Shown: positions 1 through 5,444 of the stretch, piece by piece | How positions within the stretch are numbered: the first letter of the stretch is position 1 | Layout: each line of letters opens with the position of its first letter | Assembly: GCA_900550205.1 (NCBI GenBank) | Contig: URRJ01000103.1 | Span: 1-6,328, forward strand | DNA: 6,328 nucleotides | Direction of reading: 5' to 3' | Origin: an uncultured Collinsella sp. | GTDB taxonomy: Bacteria > Actinomycetota > Coriobacteriia > Coriobacteriales > Coriobacteriaceae | Program-made: the position numbers and the translations under genes | Notes under the pieces: generated by a model | The model's database searches: none | Seen by the model: the letters and a program-made list of their open reading frames with translations, nothing else | Told to the model about the DNA's origin: nothing

Positions 1-1
1 G

Positions 2-307
2 CCCTCCCCCGCCACGCTCACCGTTGACTCGGTCGCACTCGATCCCGACCGCCGCGAGGTTATGGTCGGCGGCTCACCCATCGTGCTGACCGCCCGCGAG
101 TTCGACGTCCTCGCCCTGCTTATGGCGCATGCCGGCACCGTGCTCACGCGTGAGCGCATCGCGCATGAAGCGCTCGGTTACGAATACGTGGGCGACACCA
201 ACAACGTCGACGTGCACATCGCGCACCTGCGTGCCAAGATCGAGGACGCTGGCGGTGCCCGCATCATCCAAACCGTGCGCGGGGTAGGCTATGTCTGTCG
301 CGCGTAA
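2..307 (+). CDS. OmpR/PhoB-family response regulator, C-terminal DNA-binding part (5' truncated by window edge)
   Basis: The visible 101 residues form a winged-helix DNA-binding effector domain of the OmpR/PhoB type. After a short beta-strand lead-in (LTVDSVALDPDRREV) comes the helix pattern LTAREFDVLALLMAHAG, then LTRERI. The recognition helix is NVDVHIAHLRAKIE and the C-terminal wing is IIQTVRGVGYV, the usual ending of this family. The receiver domain with the phosphorylated Asp must lie upstream of the window, so the reading frame is open at base 2 and no start is assigned. It acts in the cytoplasm, binding promoter DNA after phosphorylation by a partner kinase. The stop TAA (305-307) lies inside the next gene, so the two are translationally coupled and the kinase is the obvious partner. 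Family assignment is secure; the regulon and signal cannot be read from this window. Confidence 0.93.
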   Translation, partial: PSPATLTVDSVALDPDRREVMVGGSPIVLTAREFDVLALLMAHAGTVLTRERIAHEALGYEYVGDTNNVDVHIAHLRAKIEDAGGARIIQTVRGVGYVCRA

Positions 308-1586
308 CACCGAAACCAAGCGCGTCACCTCCATCGCCCGCGCCATCAACTGGAGCTATATGTGGCGCCGCCTGATGAGCTACGTCTGGCTCGATCTGTT
401 GCTGGTAGTGATTGCGGCGGCGATCCTCGTCTATGGATACAACCAGACGCTGCCCGACGGCACGTTTACCGCAGGATGGATCCCCGGCGCCACCGTTCAC
501 GCCATGTCACTGACGCCTGCGCGCGGCTGGGACCTGACAACGCTCACCTATACTGTCAAGCTTGCGCGTACCACCAAGGCCTTCCCCCTCGTGCAGGACC
601 TCGTCACGCTATGGCCTCTCTACCTTGTCGTTGTAGGTTGGCAGGTCATCAGCGTGCTCAACATGCTCGGCGGCGCCCGACGCGTACGCCGCACCATGGC
701 ACCGCTCAACGACCTGGCCCTACGCGTAGACGAGCTCGGCCGCATGCAGCTCTCCGGCGGTAAGATGGAAACGCTGGAGCAGGCCATCGAGCGAGCAAGC
801 GTCGACTCGCCGAGCGTCACCACTGGAGACGCCGACTTGGCGAGCATCGAGGTCGCACTCAACCGCCTGCTGCGTCAAATGCAAGAGGCCAAGCTGCAGC
901 AGATGCGCTTTGTCAACGACGCGAGTCACGAACTGCGCACACCCATCGCGGTGATTCAGGGCTACGTAAACATGCTCGACCGCTGGGGCAAGGACGACCC
1001 AGCCGTGCTGGCGGAGTCCATCGCCTCGCTCAAGGCCGAAAGCGAGCACATGCAGGAGCTCGTGGAACAACTGCTGTTTTTGGCACGCGGCGATGCCGGC
1101 CGCACCGCACTGCATCGTGTGGACACCAATCTGGCAGCGCTCGTCGGAGAGGTATGCGAAGAATCGCAGATGATCGATGCCGGACACACGTATCGGCTGG
1201 CTTTTGACGCCGCATTTGCCAGCGACCCGCGCTGCAACGCGTCCGTCGATGTCGCGCTCGTGAAGCAAGCTCTGCGCGTGATCGTGCAAAACGCCGCCAA
1301 GTACTCGGATGCGGGAACGACCGTCACATTTGGCATAACGCCCGATGCGGACACGGGCGCGATCGACATAAGTGTTGAGGACGAGGGCATCGGCATGAAC
1401 CAGGAATCCGCAGCTCACGCGTTTGAACGGTTCTATCGCGCCGACAACGCACGCGATGCCGGCGCGCAGGGCTCGGGCCTGGGGCTTGCCATCGCCAAGT
1501 GGATCGTCGATAGCCACGGCGGCGTCATCGGCGTGACCTCGGTCGAAGGCGTCGGCAGCCGCTTTACGATTCGCCTACCGCGGTAG
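291..1586 (+). CDS. membrane sensor histidine kinase (HisKA + HATPase_c) of a two-component system
   Basis: This 431-residue kinase autophosphorylates on His and passes the phosphate to the response regulator encoded just upstream. Two membrane segments are visible at about residues 31-50 and 103-126. They flank an outside loop of about 52 residues that is the likely sensing part but matches nothing I recognise. A linker (about 127-200) has no clear HAMP signature. The dimerisation/phosphoacceptor helix carries ASHELRTPIA with the phospho-His at 213. The ATP-binding domain shows the N box (QNAAKYS, Asn334), the G1 box (DEGIGM, Asp364-Gly368), the F box (FERFYRAD, from 378) and the G2 box (GSGLGLAI, 394-401). 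All catalytic motifs are intact. The ATG at 291 is preceded by GGGG at 281-284 and overlaps the regulator gene by 17 bases, as is typical for such pairs. No terminator follows directly; a long palindrome begins 22 bases after the stop. Confidence 0.95.
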   Translation: MSVARNTETKRVTSIARAINWSYMWRRLMSYVWLDLLLVVIAAAILVYGYNQTLPDGTFTAGWIPGATVHAMSLTPARGWDLTTLTYTVKLARTTKAFPLVQDLVTLWPLYLVVVGWQVISVLNMLGGARRVRRTMAPLNDLALRVDELGRMQLSGGKMETLEQAIERASVDSPSVTTGDADLASIEVALNRLLRQMQEAKLQQMRFVNDASHELRTPIAVIQGYVNMLDRWGKDDPAVLAESIASLKAESEHMQELVEQLLFLARGDAGRTALHRVDTNLAALVGEVCEESQMIDAGHTYRLAFDAAFASDPRCNASVDVALVKQALRVIVQNAAKYSDAGTTVTFGITPDADTGAIDISVEDEGIGMNQESAAHAFERFYRADNARDAGAQGSGLGLAIAKWIVDSHGGVIGVTSVEGVGSRFTIRLPR

Positions 1587-1608
1587 GGCACCCGCGCGAA
1601 TCGAGGTC

Positions 1609-1776
1609 TAATACTTTTCCGCGAAGTGAACGTCTGTTTTTGGACCCCTGAAGCATCCACATTTTTCGTCGGCAAAATCGCAGGATTCCAGCATCGAAAC
1701 CGCAGGAAACGATGCCCTTAAAGTGTCGATGCTTCGGGGGTCCGATTTAGCTCCTTCACTTCTCGGAAAAGTATTA
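1609..1776. repeat. 168-bp long imperfect palindrome, MITE-like or REP-like intergenic element
   Basis: The outer arms 1609-1630 and 1755-1776 are inverted copies, matching at 21 of 22 positions; the left arm begins TAATACTTTTCC and the right ends GGAAAAGTATTA. A second pair of arms, 1642-1665 and 1720-1743, matches at 21 of 24 positions (ggacccc...gaagcatc), and two of the three differences would be G-U pairs in RNA. The arms are separated by an equal-sized unpaired 11-base stretch on each side, so the whole element is symmetric. The centre holds a short direct repeat (aaa-t/c-cgcagga, 1675 and 1698 region). Ends of the form TA/ATAC...GTAT/TA would fit a TA target duplication, as made by mariner/IS630-type elements, but this is inference. 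A T6 run at 1785-1790 follows, so plus-strand RNA could also end here. No protein-coding capacity is convincing. Confidence 0.7.
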
Positions 1777-1819
1777 AACTTCAGTTTTTTGGCTGTCGCA
1801 AAAGTCGATCCCTCGGCAT

Positions 1820-1856
1820 AAAAAAGGGATAAGGCCATGCGGCCCTATCCCTTTTT
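1820..1856 (-). terminator. Rho-independent terminator, probably bidirectional, closing the IIB-VOC unit
   Basis: An 11-bp stem (1826-1836 with 1841-1851, gggataaggcc / ggccctatccc) with an ATGC loop has a six-A tract on its left and a five-T tract on its right, so it can act on both strands. The single non-Watson-Crick position is A-C in plus-strand RNA but G-U in minus-strand RNA, so it is better matched for minus-strand transcripts. It lies 24 bases after the VOC stop codon. On the plus strand it could also stop read-through from the kinase gene, whose stop is about 230 bases away. Confidence 0.88.
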
Positions 1857-1879
1857 GCTAGCTATAAGCAGCTTGTGCG

Positions 1880-2254
1880 CTACTCGCGGCACAGGTGCAC
1901 GGCGAAGCCGGCGAACTCGCGCTTAAAGTACACGAGCTTGGTGCCGCCGTCGGGCAGCAGCACGCGCGACTCCTCGTTAACCTCGAGCCCGCGCTCGGCA
2001 AACCACTTCTCCGCCGCATCGATGTCGTTGACGGCAAAGCCGATGTGGCCCTTGGCGCCACGACCGTTCTGCTTCATGACCTCGACCAGCGAATCGTTAA
2101 AGTACGAAACCGGGGTCTCGATGACGGGCAGGCCCATCATCGTCGAGAACAGCTCCGCGATTTCCAGGGCGTCTGCCGGGTCGGTAGCGTTAATGCCCAC
2201 ATGGGCAACGCGCATGCCAAAGAGCTCGACCGGATTGGCGTTCTGCTCATTCAT
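1880..2254 (-). CDS. VOC (glyoxalase/bleomycin-resistance fold) family protein, KDPG-aldolase-associated type
   Basis: This 124-residue protein has the length of a single VOC domain, two beta-alpha-beta-beta-beta modules. The first module starts at VAHVGINATDP (His18) and runs to SLVEVMKQNGRG (Glu58). The second starts KGHIGFAVNDIDAAEKWFAERG (His70) and ends with GFAVHLCRE (His120). His18, Glu58, His70 and His120 fall where VOC enzymes place metal ligands, though the last is usually Glu. From memory the sequence resembles the VOC domain found fused to, or next to, 2-keto-3-deoxy-6-phosphogluconate aldolase in gut anaerobes; no aldolase gene is present here, and the reaction is unknown. The start ATG (2252-2254) lies 11 bases after the IIB stop, so the two genes are co-transcribed. 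The ribosome site is weak (AGTAGGCG), and translational coupling is plausible. A later Met14 is possible but would shorten the lead-in to the first strand. Confidence 0.85.
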   Translation of the reverse strand: MNEQNANPVELFGMRVAHVGINATDPADALEIAELFSTMMGLPVIETPVSYFNDSLVEVMKQNGRGAKGHIGFAVNDIDAAEKWFAERGLEVNEESRVLLPDGGTKLVYFKREFAGFAVHLCRE

Positions 2255-2265
2255 ACAGGCAGCGC

Positions 2266-2553
2266 CTACTGAGCCATGACGTCGAGAACGGCCTTCTCGG
2301 CAGCGACGCGGTTCATGCCGGTCATGAAGGGCACGCCGCTCACGTACGGGCAGGTGAGGCCCTCGGGGGCAACGGTGGTGGCGATCAGCAGGTCGGCGCC
2401 CTCGTCGCAGTAGTCCTTGGCCTCGGAGATGGCGCACTGCACGATCTCGTACTTGCCGGCATAGCCGTTGGCGTCGAGCATGGTGGCGACCTTCTGGGCA
2501 ACGAGCGTGGAAGTAGCAGCGCCAGCACCGCAAGCCAAAACGATCTTCTTCAT
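2266..2553 (-). CDS. PTS sugar transporter subunit IIB, galactitol (GatB)-like
   Basis: This 95-residue cytoplasmic protein is a stand-alone IIB component of the phosphoenolpyruvate sugar phosphotransferase system. It takes phosphate from IIA on a Cys and gives it to the incoming sugar at IIC. The N-terminus MKKIVLACGAGAATST carries the phospho-Cys loop of the galactitol family (Cys8, followed by small residues and ATST). Downstream features also fit GatB: EIVQCAI at about 36-42, a LLIATT strand, and VPFMTGMN near the end. The length is normal for a single-domain IIB. The start ATG (2551-2553) has a good ribosome site, AAGGGAG at 2563-2569, nine bases upstream. Its only partner here is the VOC gene; no IIA, IIC, HPr-domain regulator or sugar enzyme is in the window, so the substrate is open. 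Its sequence suggests a polyol or related sugar rather than glucose. Confidence 0.9.
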   Translation of the reverse strand: MKKIVLACGAGAATSTLVAQKVATMLDANGYAGKYEIVQCAISEAKDYCDEGADLLIATTVAPEGLTCPYVSGVPFMTGMNRVAAEKAVLDVMAQ

Positions 2554-2587
2554 AGGTAATGTCTCCCTTCATGGTTTACTTTAGGTA

Positions 2588-2593
2588 AGTGTA
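2588..2593 (-). promoter_or_regulatory. possible -10 box for the IIB-VOC unit
   Basis: Minus-strand TACACT lies 34 bases upstream of the IIB start codon and is the best -10-like hexamer in the divergent intergenic region on this strand. No convincing -35 hexamer sits 16-18 bases upstream. A promoter must lie near here, since the plus-strand neighbour diverges. The exact site is a weak call. Confidence 0.25.
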
Positions 2594-2655
2594 CCGCAGC
2601 GAGCGATGGCGCTCGGCCTCGATGCGCTTTTGTGCCAGTTTGCTTGCACGCTGCG

Positions 2656-2661
2656 TATAAT
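2656..2661 (+). promoter_or_regulatory. -10 box (TATAAT) of the membrane-anchored helical protein gene
   Basis: A consensus TATAAT lies 55 bases upstream of the start codon, in the context CTGCGTATAATACATC. The -35 region is poor: the best candidates, such as TTGTGC at 2630-2635, have a spacer of about 20 bases. A TG dinucleotide one base off the extended -10 position may compensate. The inferred leader is about 48 bases. Confidence 0.55.
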
Positions 2662-2716
2662 ACATCTAGCACGCATTGTCATACCGCTTGTTTTACGAGC
2701 GACTGAGGAGCTCAAT

Positions 2717-3340
2717 ATGCCCGATTCCCGCACACTCTGGACCGCCGTCGTCATTATTTGTATCGCCATATCGGTGTTCTTTAGCGTAAAAAAACGCACC
2801 ACGTTTAAACGCCTGCAGCAGCTTATGGCCGCTAAGCAGTGGGACGAGTTCGATCGCCTGCTCGACAGCAAGCTCACCAGCATGCTGTACCCGCGTTACA
2901 ACCGCGACTACCTGCGCCTGAATTCCTATCTGCTGCGCGAGGACCACAAGCGCGCCGACGAGATGTTCGATTTGCTGCTGGGGCTCAACCTGCCCAAAAT
3001 GCAGCGCGTCGACCTGGTGATCAAAGCTTTTAACTACTACGTTGGTCAGGAGAACCGCAAGAAGTCCAAGGAGCTTCTGCACGAGATCAAAGGCTTTGAG
3101 GGCGGCCAGGCCGAGGCAGTCGCGCACGAATGCCAACTGATGTACGACACGATGATCTTGAAGCGCCACAACGACATTCCCGAGCTAGAGCGCATGCTCG
3201 AGGAGGCCGGCGACGATAAGGTTAAGGGTTGCCGCCTGGAGTACCTGTTGGCCCTACAGTACAAGAACAAGGGCGACGAGGCCAAGTTTGCCGAGTACCT
3301 GGAAAAGTCGGGCCGGCACTCGATGGCTGTCAACGCGTAA
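2717..3340 (+). CDS. membrane-anchored TPR-like alpha-helical protein of unknown function
   Basis: I do not recognise this 207-residue protein. One hydrophobic segment (about residues 7-24, LWTAVVIICIAISVFFSV) is followed at once by basic residues (KKRTTFKR), so it is a membrane anchor with the rest probably in the cytoplasm rather than a cleaved signal peptide. The remainder is charged, helical and free of low-complexity sequence. It contains spaced helix pairs of TPR-like character: LQQLMAAKQWDEFDRLL (33-49), YLLREDHKRADEMFDLLL (71-88), YYVGQENRKKSKELLHEI (107-124) and YLLALQYKNKGDEAKFAEYL (176-195). This suggests a protein-binding scaffold; no catalytic motif is visible. The start at 2717 is chosen over an in-frame upstream ATG (2606) because GAGGAG (2705-2710) sits six bases before it, and because the upstream one precedes the TATAAT box. 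It is monocistronic, with a tRNA gene 31 bases downstream. Confidence 0.85.
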   Translation: MPDSRTLWTAVVIICIAISVFFSVKKRTTFKRLQQLMAAKQWDEFDRLLDSKLTSMLYPRYNRDYLRLNSYLLREDHKRADEMFDLLLGLNLPKMQRVDLVIKAFNYYVGQENRKKSKELLHEIKGFEGGQAEAVAHECQLMYDTMILKRHNDIPELERMLEEAGDDKVKGCRLEYLLALQYKNKGDEAKFAEYLEKSGRHSMAVNA

Positions 3341-3351
3341 CGGGCGGCTTG

Positions 3352-3360
3352 TGCTAGACT
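3352..3360 (+). promoter_or_regulatory. possible extended -10 promoter for tRNA-Leu
   Basis: TGCTAGACT fits an extended -10 element (TGnTAnnnT), placed 11 bases before the mature tRNA 5' end. That would leave a leader of about five bases for RNase P to remove. The -35 position falls in the end of the upstream gene and has no consensus match. The tRNA could instead be read from the upstream promoter, since no terminator separates the two. Confidence 0.4.
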
Positions 3361-3371
3361 TCTAGTCTCAC

Positions 3372-3456
3372 GGGGGCGTGGCGGAATTGGCATACGCAGG
3401 AGACTTAAAATCTCTCGCCGCAAGGATTGTGGGTTCGAGTCCCACCGCCCCTACCA
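3372..3456 (+). tRNA. tRNA-Leu (anticodon UAA), CCA encoded
   Basis: The sequence folds as a class II tRNA. The acceptor stem is GGGGGCG (3372-3378) with CGCCCCT (3446-3452), then A73 and a genomically encoded CCA (3454-3456). The D arm contains GCGGAATTGGCATACGC. The anticodon stem GGAGA/TCTCT (3399-3403 / 3411-3415) holds the loop CTTAAAA, with TAA at 3406-3408, reading UUA and UUG. The long variable arm spans about 3416-3428, as expected for Leu. The T arm is GTGGG-TTCGAGT-CCCAC (3429-3445). The first acceptor pair is G1-U72, a wobble, and the top anticodon-stem pair is also G-U. Identity is clear from the anticodon, A73 and the variable arm. Confidence 0.95.
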
Positions 3457-3466
3457 TTTGGCTTTT

Positions 3467-3506
3467 ACGAGCCCGTGTCCCCCAGGGATGCGAGCTCGTT
3501 TCTTTT
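3467..3506 (+). terminator. intrinsic terminator after tRNA-Leu
   Basis: A long hairpin pairs ACGAGC (3467-3472) with GCTCGT (3494-3499). It continues through a C-A mismatch, CGTG/TGCG (two Watson-Crick and two G-U pairs) and TCCC/GGGA, closing on a CCA loop (3482-3484). TTTCTTTT ends it at 3506. The T-run is present only for plus-strand transcription, so it serves the tRNA and not the convergent phosphatase gene. Confidence 0.75.
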
Positions 3507-3527
3507 GGACGTCGTCAACTGCAGAGC

Positions 3528-3552
3528 AGCTCATTTGGGACAGAGCTTTTTT
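3528..3552 (+). terminator. weak second hairpin with T6 run, possible back-up terminator
   Basis: AGCTC (3528-3532) pairs with GAGCT (3543-3547) around a 10-base loop, followed by a T-run to 3552. The 5-bp stem is short, so this is a tentative back-up to the terminator just upstream, blocking plus-strand RNA from entering the convergent phosphatase gene. Confidence 0.3.
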
Positions 3553-3560
3553 GACTACTT

Positions 3561-4562
3561 TTAAAGGGCACTGAGGCTGGGAATCCAGCCAATGGTGGGG
3601 ATCGCGCCGTCGAGAACCTCATTGATGGTGGCGGCCATGCCGGCGAGTAGGCTGTTCTCGCTTACGGTGAGCGTCTTGTAGCCGCCGACACGCATGAGTT
3701 CGCGGATCACCACGGCGCCAGCCAAGATCACGCCCGCGCGTTTGGGCTGTACACCCGGTAGCGCGGCGATGCCGTCCGCGTCCAACACAGACATGCGCTC
3801 GATAGCGGCCGAGACCTGCGCCAGCGACAGCTCGCGTAGGTGCACAAAGCTCGAGTCGTACGGCTCCAGCTCGTGGACCAGAGCCACCAGCGTAGTCACC
3901 GTGCCGCCCACTGCGACCAGGCGCTCGGCACGCTCAAAATCGACAGGCAAGCTCTTAAAGTAGCCCGTAAACTGCTCGCCTGCCCACGTGGCAGCGGCAG
4001 CAAGCTCGCCGTCTGCAGGCGGCAGCGCCGAGAAAAACCGCTCGGTCACGCGGCGACAACCGATGTCCAGCGAGCGCGTTCCCTCCAGTGCAAAGACGCC
4101 GCGCTCCGGCGCATAGACGCCCGTCGCGAGCTCCGTGGATCCGCCACCCGAATCGGCAACAATGATGCGCTCGCCGGCAAAGTCGTGCGCCACGCCAAAA
4201 AACGTCAGGCGTGCCTCGACCTCGCCCGGAATCACCTGTGGTTCGAGCCCCAGCCCGCGCAGGCCGTCCAGCAGCAGCGCGGCGTTGGACGCATCGCGCG
4301 CGGCACTCGTGCAGGTGGTGCAGACGCACGCGGCCCCAAAGGTGCGCGCCTCATCCACAAACATTCGGCACGCAGAGAGCACGCGCTCAACGGCCGCCTC
4401 GCAAAAGCGGCCCGTCGCGTCCACGCCCTCACCCAAGTCGGTAATCTCGGTATGCTTGGACGATTCCACGATCGCCCCGCCCTCGACCTGCGCTAATACC
4501 AGTCGCGACGACACCGTTCCCAGATCGATCGCCGCCACCTTATATCGTTTGCAATCTGCCAT
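3561..4562 (-). CDS. ppx: Ppx/GppA-family exopolyphosphatase / pppGpp phosphatase
   Basis: This 333-residue cytoplasmic protein belongs to the ASKHA-fold Ppx/GppA family, whose members release phosphate from polyphosphate ends or convert pppGpp to ppGpp. Visible motifs in order: the phosphate-1 loop AAIDLGTVSSRLVLA (Asp13), TSAARDASNA (85-94), IPGEVEARLTFFGV (111-124, with Glu116 the likely catalytic residue of the EAR motif), phosphate-2 VADSGGGSTEL (Asp137), and VAVGGTVTTL (217-226). The closing segment RAGVILAGAVVIRELM...SENSLLAGM (275-309) completes the second half. The length matches the short actinobacterial Ppx proteins, without the extra C-terminal domains of E. coli Ppx. The start ATG (4560-4562) has a strong ribosome site, GGAGGGGAG (4569-4577), six bases upstream, and lies 20 bases after ftsB, so they share a transcript. 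Polyphosphate versus pppGpp preference cannot be decided. An unusual Cys cluster sits at residues 79-84. No terminator is obvious downstream on its strand. Confidence 0.92.
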   Translation of the reverse strand: MADCKRYKVAAIDLGTVSSRLVLAQVEGGAIVESSKHTEITDLGEGVDATGRFCEAAVERVLSACRMFVDEARTFGAACVCTTCTSAARDASNAALLLDGLRGLGLEPQVIPGEVEARLTFFGVAHDFAGERIIVADSGGGSTELATGVYAPERGVFALEGTRSLDIGCRRVTERFFSALPPADGELAAAATWAGEQFTGYFKSLPVDFERAERLVAVGGTVTTLVALVHELEPYDSSFVHLRELSLAQVSAAIERMSVLDADGIAALPGVQPKRAGVILAGAVVIRELMRVGGYKTLTVSENSLLAGMAATINEVLDGAIPTIGWIPSLSAL

Positions 4563-4582
4563 TGCCGGCTCCCCTCCGGGCG

Positions 4583-5353
4583 CTATTTGCCGTTGGACAC
4601 GACCGTCTGGCCCTCGACGCCGTTAAACCCAAACAGCATGTCGAGCGCCTGAATGTACCACGGCACGTCCTTGCCGACTTCTTCGATTTCCTTGGCAACT
4701 TCGCTGGCCTTCTTGGCGTTCGACGACTTCTGGCTCGACGAGGCATCAGAATCGTCGTCCAGGCCCTGCACTTCAATCTTCTTCTCACCGGGCATCACCA
4801 GACCCAGGTCCTCGGACGCCGCGTCCTTGATACCCTCCTCCGAGAGCAACTTGTCGACGCTTTTTTGCAGCTCATCATTGTATTGCTGGCGAATCTCGAC
4901 CTGCTTGGCTAAGATATCGCTCGAGCGTTTGGCAACGTAAAGGTCGCGCACGGGAAAGTACAGGCTCACGAGCATCAGGGCGACGACAATACCGATAAAC
5001 AGCCCTCGCTGGGGACCGTGGGTAAAGTCGTAAATTGCCTTGACCACCGCGTTGTCGTTGGCGTAATGCATGAAGTCCGAGCCCGAAAGACGGTTCGAGG
5101 GACGGCGCGGCTTTTCATGCGTTTGAGCCGAGGAACGCTGAGTATGCTCCGAATGCGCCGGGCGCACCGAACGTGGCGGACGGTCTGTCGGCGTATTCAT
5201 TTGAGCACGGGAGTGTGAGGCACTTGTCGGTCGCTGCATGGAGCGGTCGGCACCGGCGTAATCGGACCCGCCGAGCTGCACCGTGCGCGCACGGCGAGGT
5301 GACGGCTCACGCGAACCGGCGGAATAGTACCTGTTGTCGTAAATCTGATCCAT
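4583..5353 (-). CDS. ftsB: FtsB/DivIC-family septum formation initiator
   Basis: This 256-residue bitopic membrane protein is inferred to act in the divisome, where FtsB/DivIC pairs with FtsL and FtsQ/DivIB to activate septal wall synthesis. Residues 1-116 are a basic, Ser/Arg/Pro-rich, probably disordered cytoplasmic region. One membrane helix spans about 117-136 (GLFIGIVVALMLVSLYFPVR). An outer coiled-coil follows (about 137-171), then the family's closing signature EGIKDAASEDLGLVMPGEKKIEV (173-195). A Ser/Asp/Lys-rich linker (198-222) leads to a hydrophobic tail (PWYIQALDMLFGF). The start at 5353 is chosen because longer in-frame options run through the enolase terminator and the promoter at 5397-5405; its ribosome site AAGG is modest. 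E. coli FtsB is about 100 residues, so both ends are extended, as in other actinobacterial homologues. DivIC is an equally good name. It lies 20 bases upstream of ppx. Confidence 0.87.
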   Translation of the reverse strand: MDQIYDNRYYSAGSREPSPRRARTVQLGGSDYAGADRSMQRPTSASHSRAQMNTPTDRPPRSVRPAHSEHTQRSSAQTHEKPRRPSNRLSGSDFMHYANDNAVVKAIYDFTHGPQRGLFIGIVVALMLVSLYFPVRDLYVAKRSSDILAKQVEIRQQYNDELQKSVDKLLSEEGIKDAASEDLGLVMPGEKKIEVQGLDDDSDASSSQKSSNAKKASEVAKEIEEVGKDVPWYIQALDMLFGFNGVEGQTVVSNGK

Positions 5354-5396
5354 GTGCGCCTTGTGCGGTTGAGGTTTGTTTGCGCTAAGTCTTTTA

Positions 5397-5405
5397 GTTA
5401 TAGCA
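5397..5405 (-). promoter_or_regulatory. extended -10 promoter for ftsB-ppx
   Basis: On the minus strand TGCTATAAC matches the extended -10 pattern TGnTATAAT at all but the last base, 43 bases upstream of the ftsB start. It lies after the enolase terminator, so ftsB-ppx would have its own promoter. No -35 consensus is visible; a 10-bp palindrome GTGCGCGCAC (5409-5418) and a small hairpin CCGCC-TTC-GGCGG (5418-5430) occupy that area. Confidence 0.5.
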
Positions 5406-5444
5406 CGAGTGCGCGCACCGCCTTCGGCGGCCCTTGCTCGACAT

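Noticed and set aside
720..1517. 265-residue open frame on the minus strand
   Set aside because: It lies antisense to the histidine kinase, whose motifs are all intact, and its translation shows no domain. Such long shadows are common in high-GC genes.
1608..1838. 76-residue open frame on the minus strand across the palindrome
   Set aside because: It overlaps the whole inverted-repeat element, has no recognisable domain, and starts inside the terminator at 1820-1856. It is best explained as chance coding across a repeat.
2255..2572. N-terminal extension fusing an upstream frame to the VOC protein
   Set aside because: The extended stretch is Arg-rich and is the shifted frame of the IIB gene, which has its own active-site motif and ribosome site. 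The VOC start at 2254 gives a normal domain length.
2606..2716. Longer start for the membrane-anchored protein
   Set aside because: The upstream ATG precedes the TATAAT box and has no ribosome site, while the ATG at 2717 has GAGGAG at ideal spacing.
3840..4496. 218-residue open frame on the plus strand
   Set aside because: It is antisense to the Ppx/GppA gene and has a composition typical of a shadow frame (rich in Arg, Ala, Gln, His).
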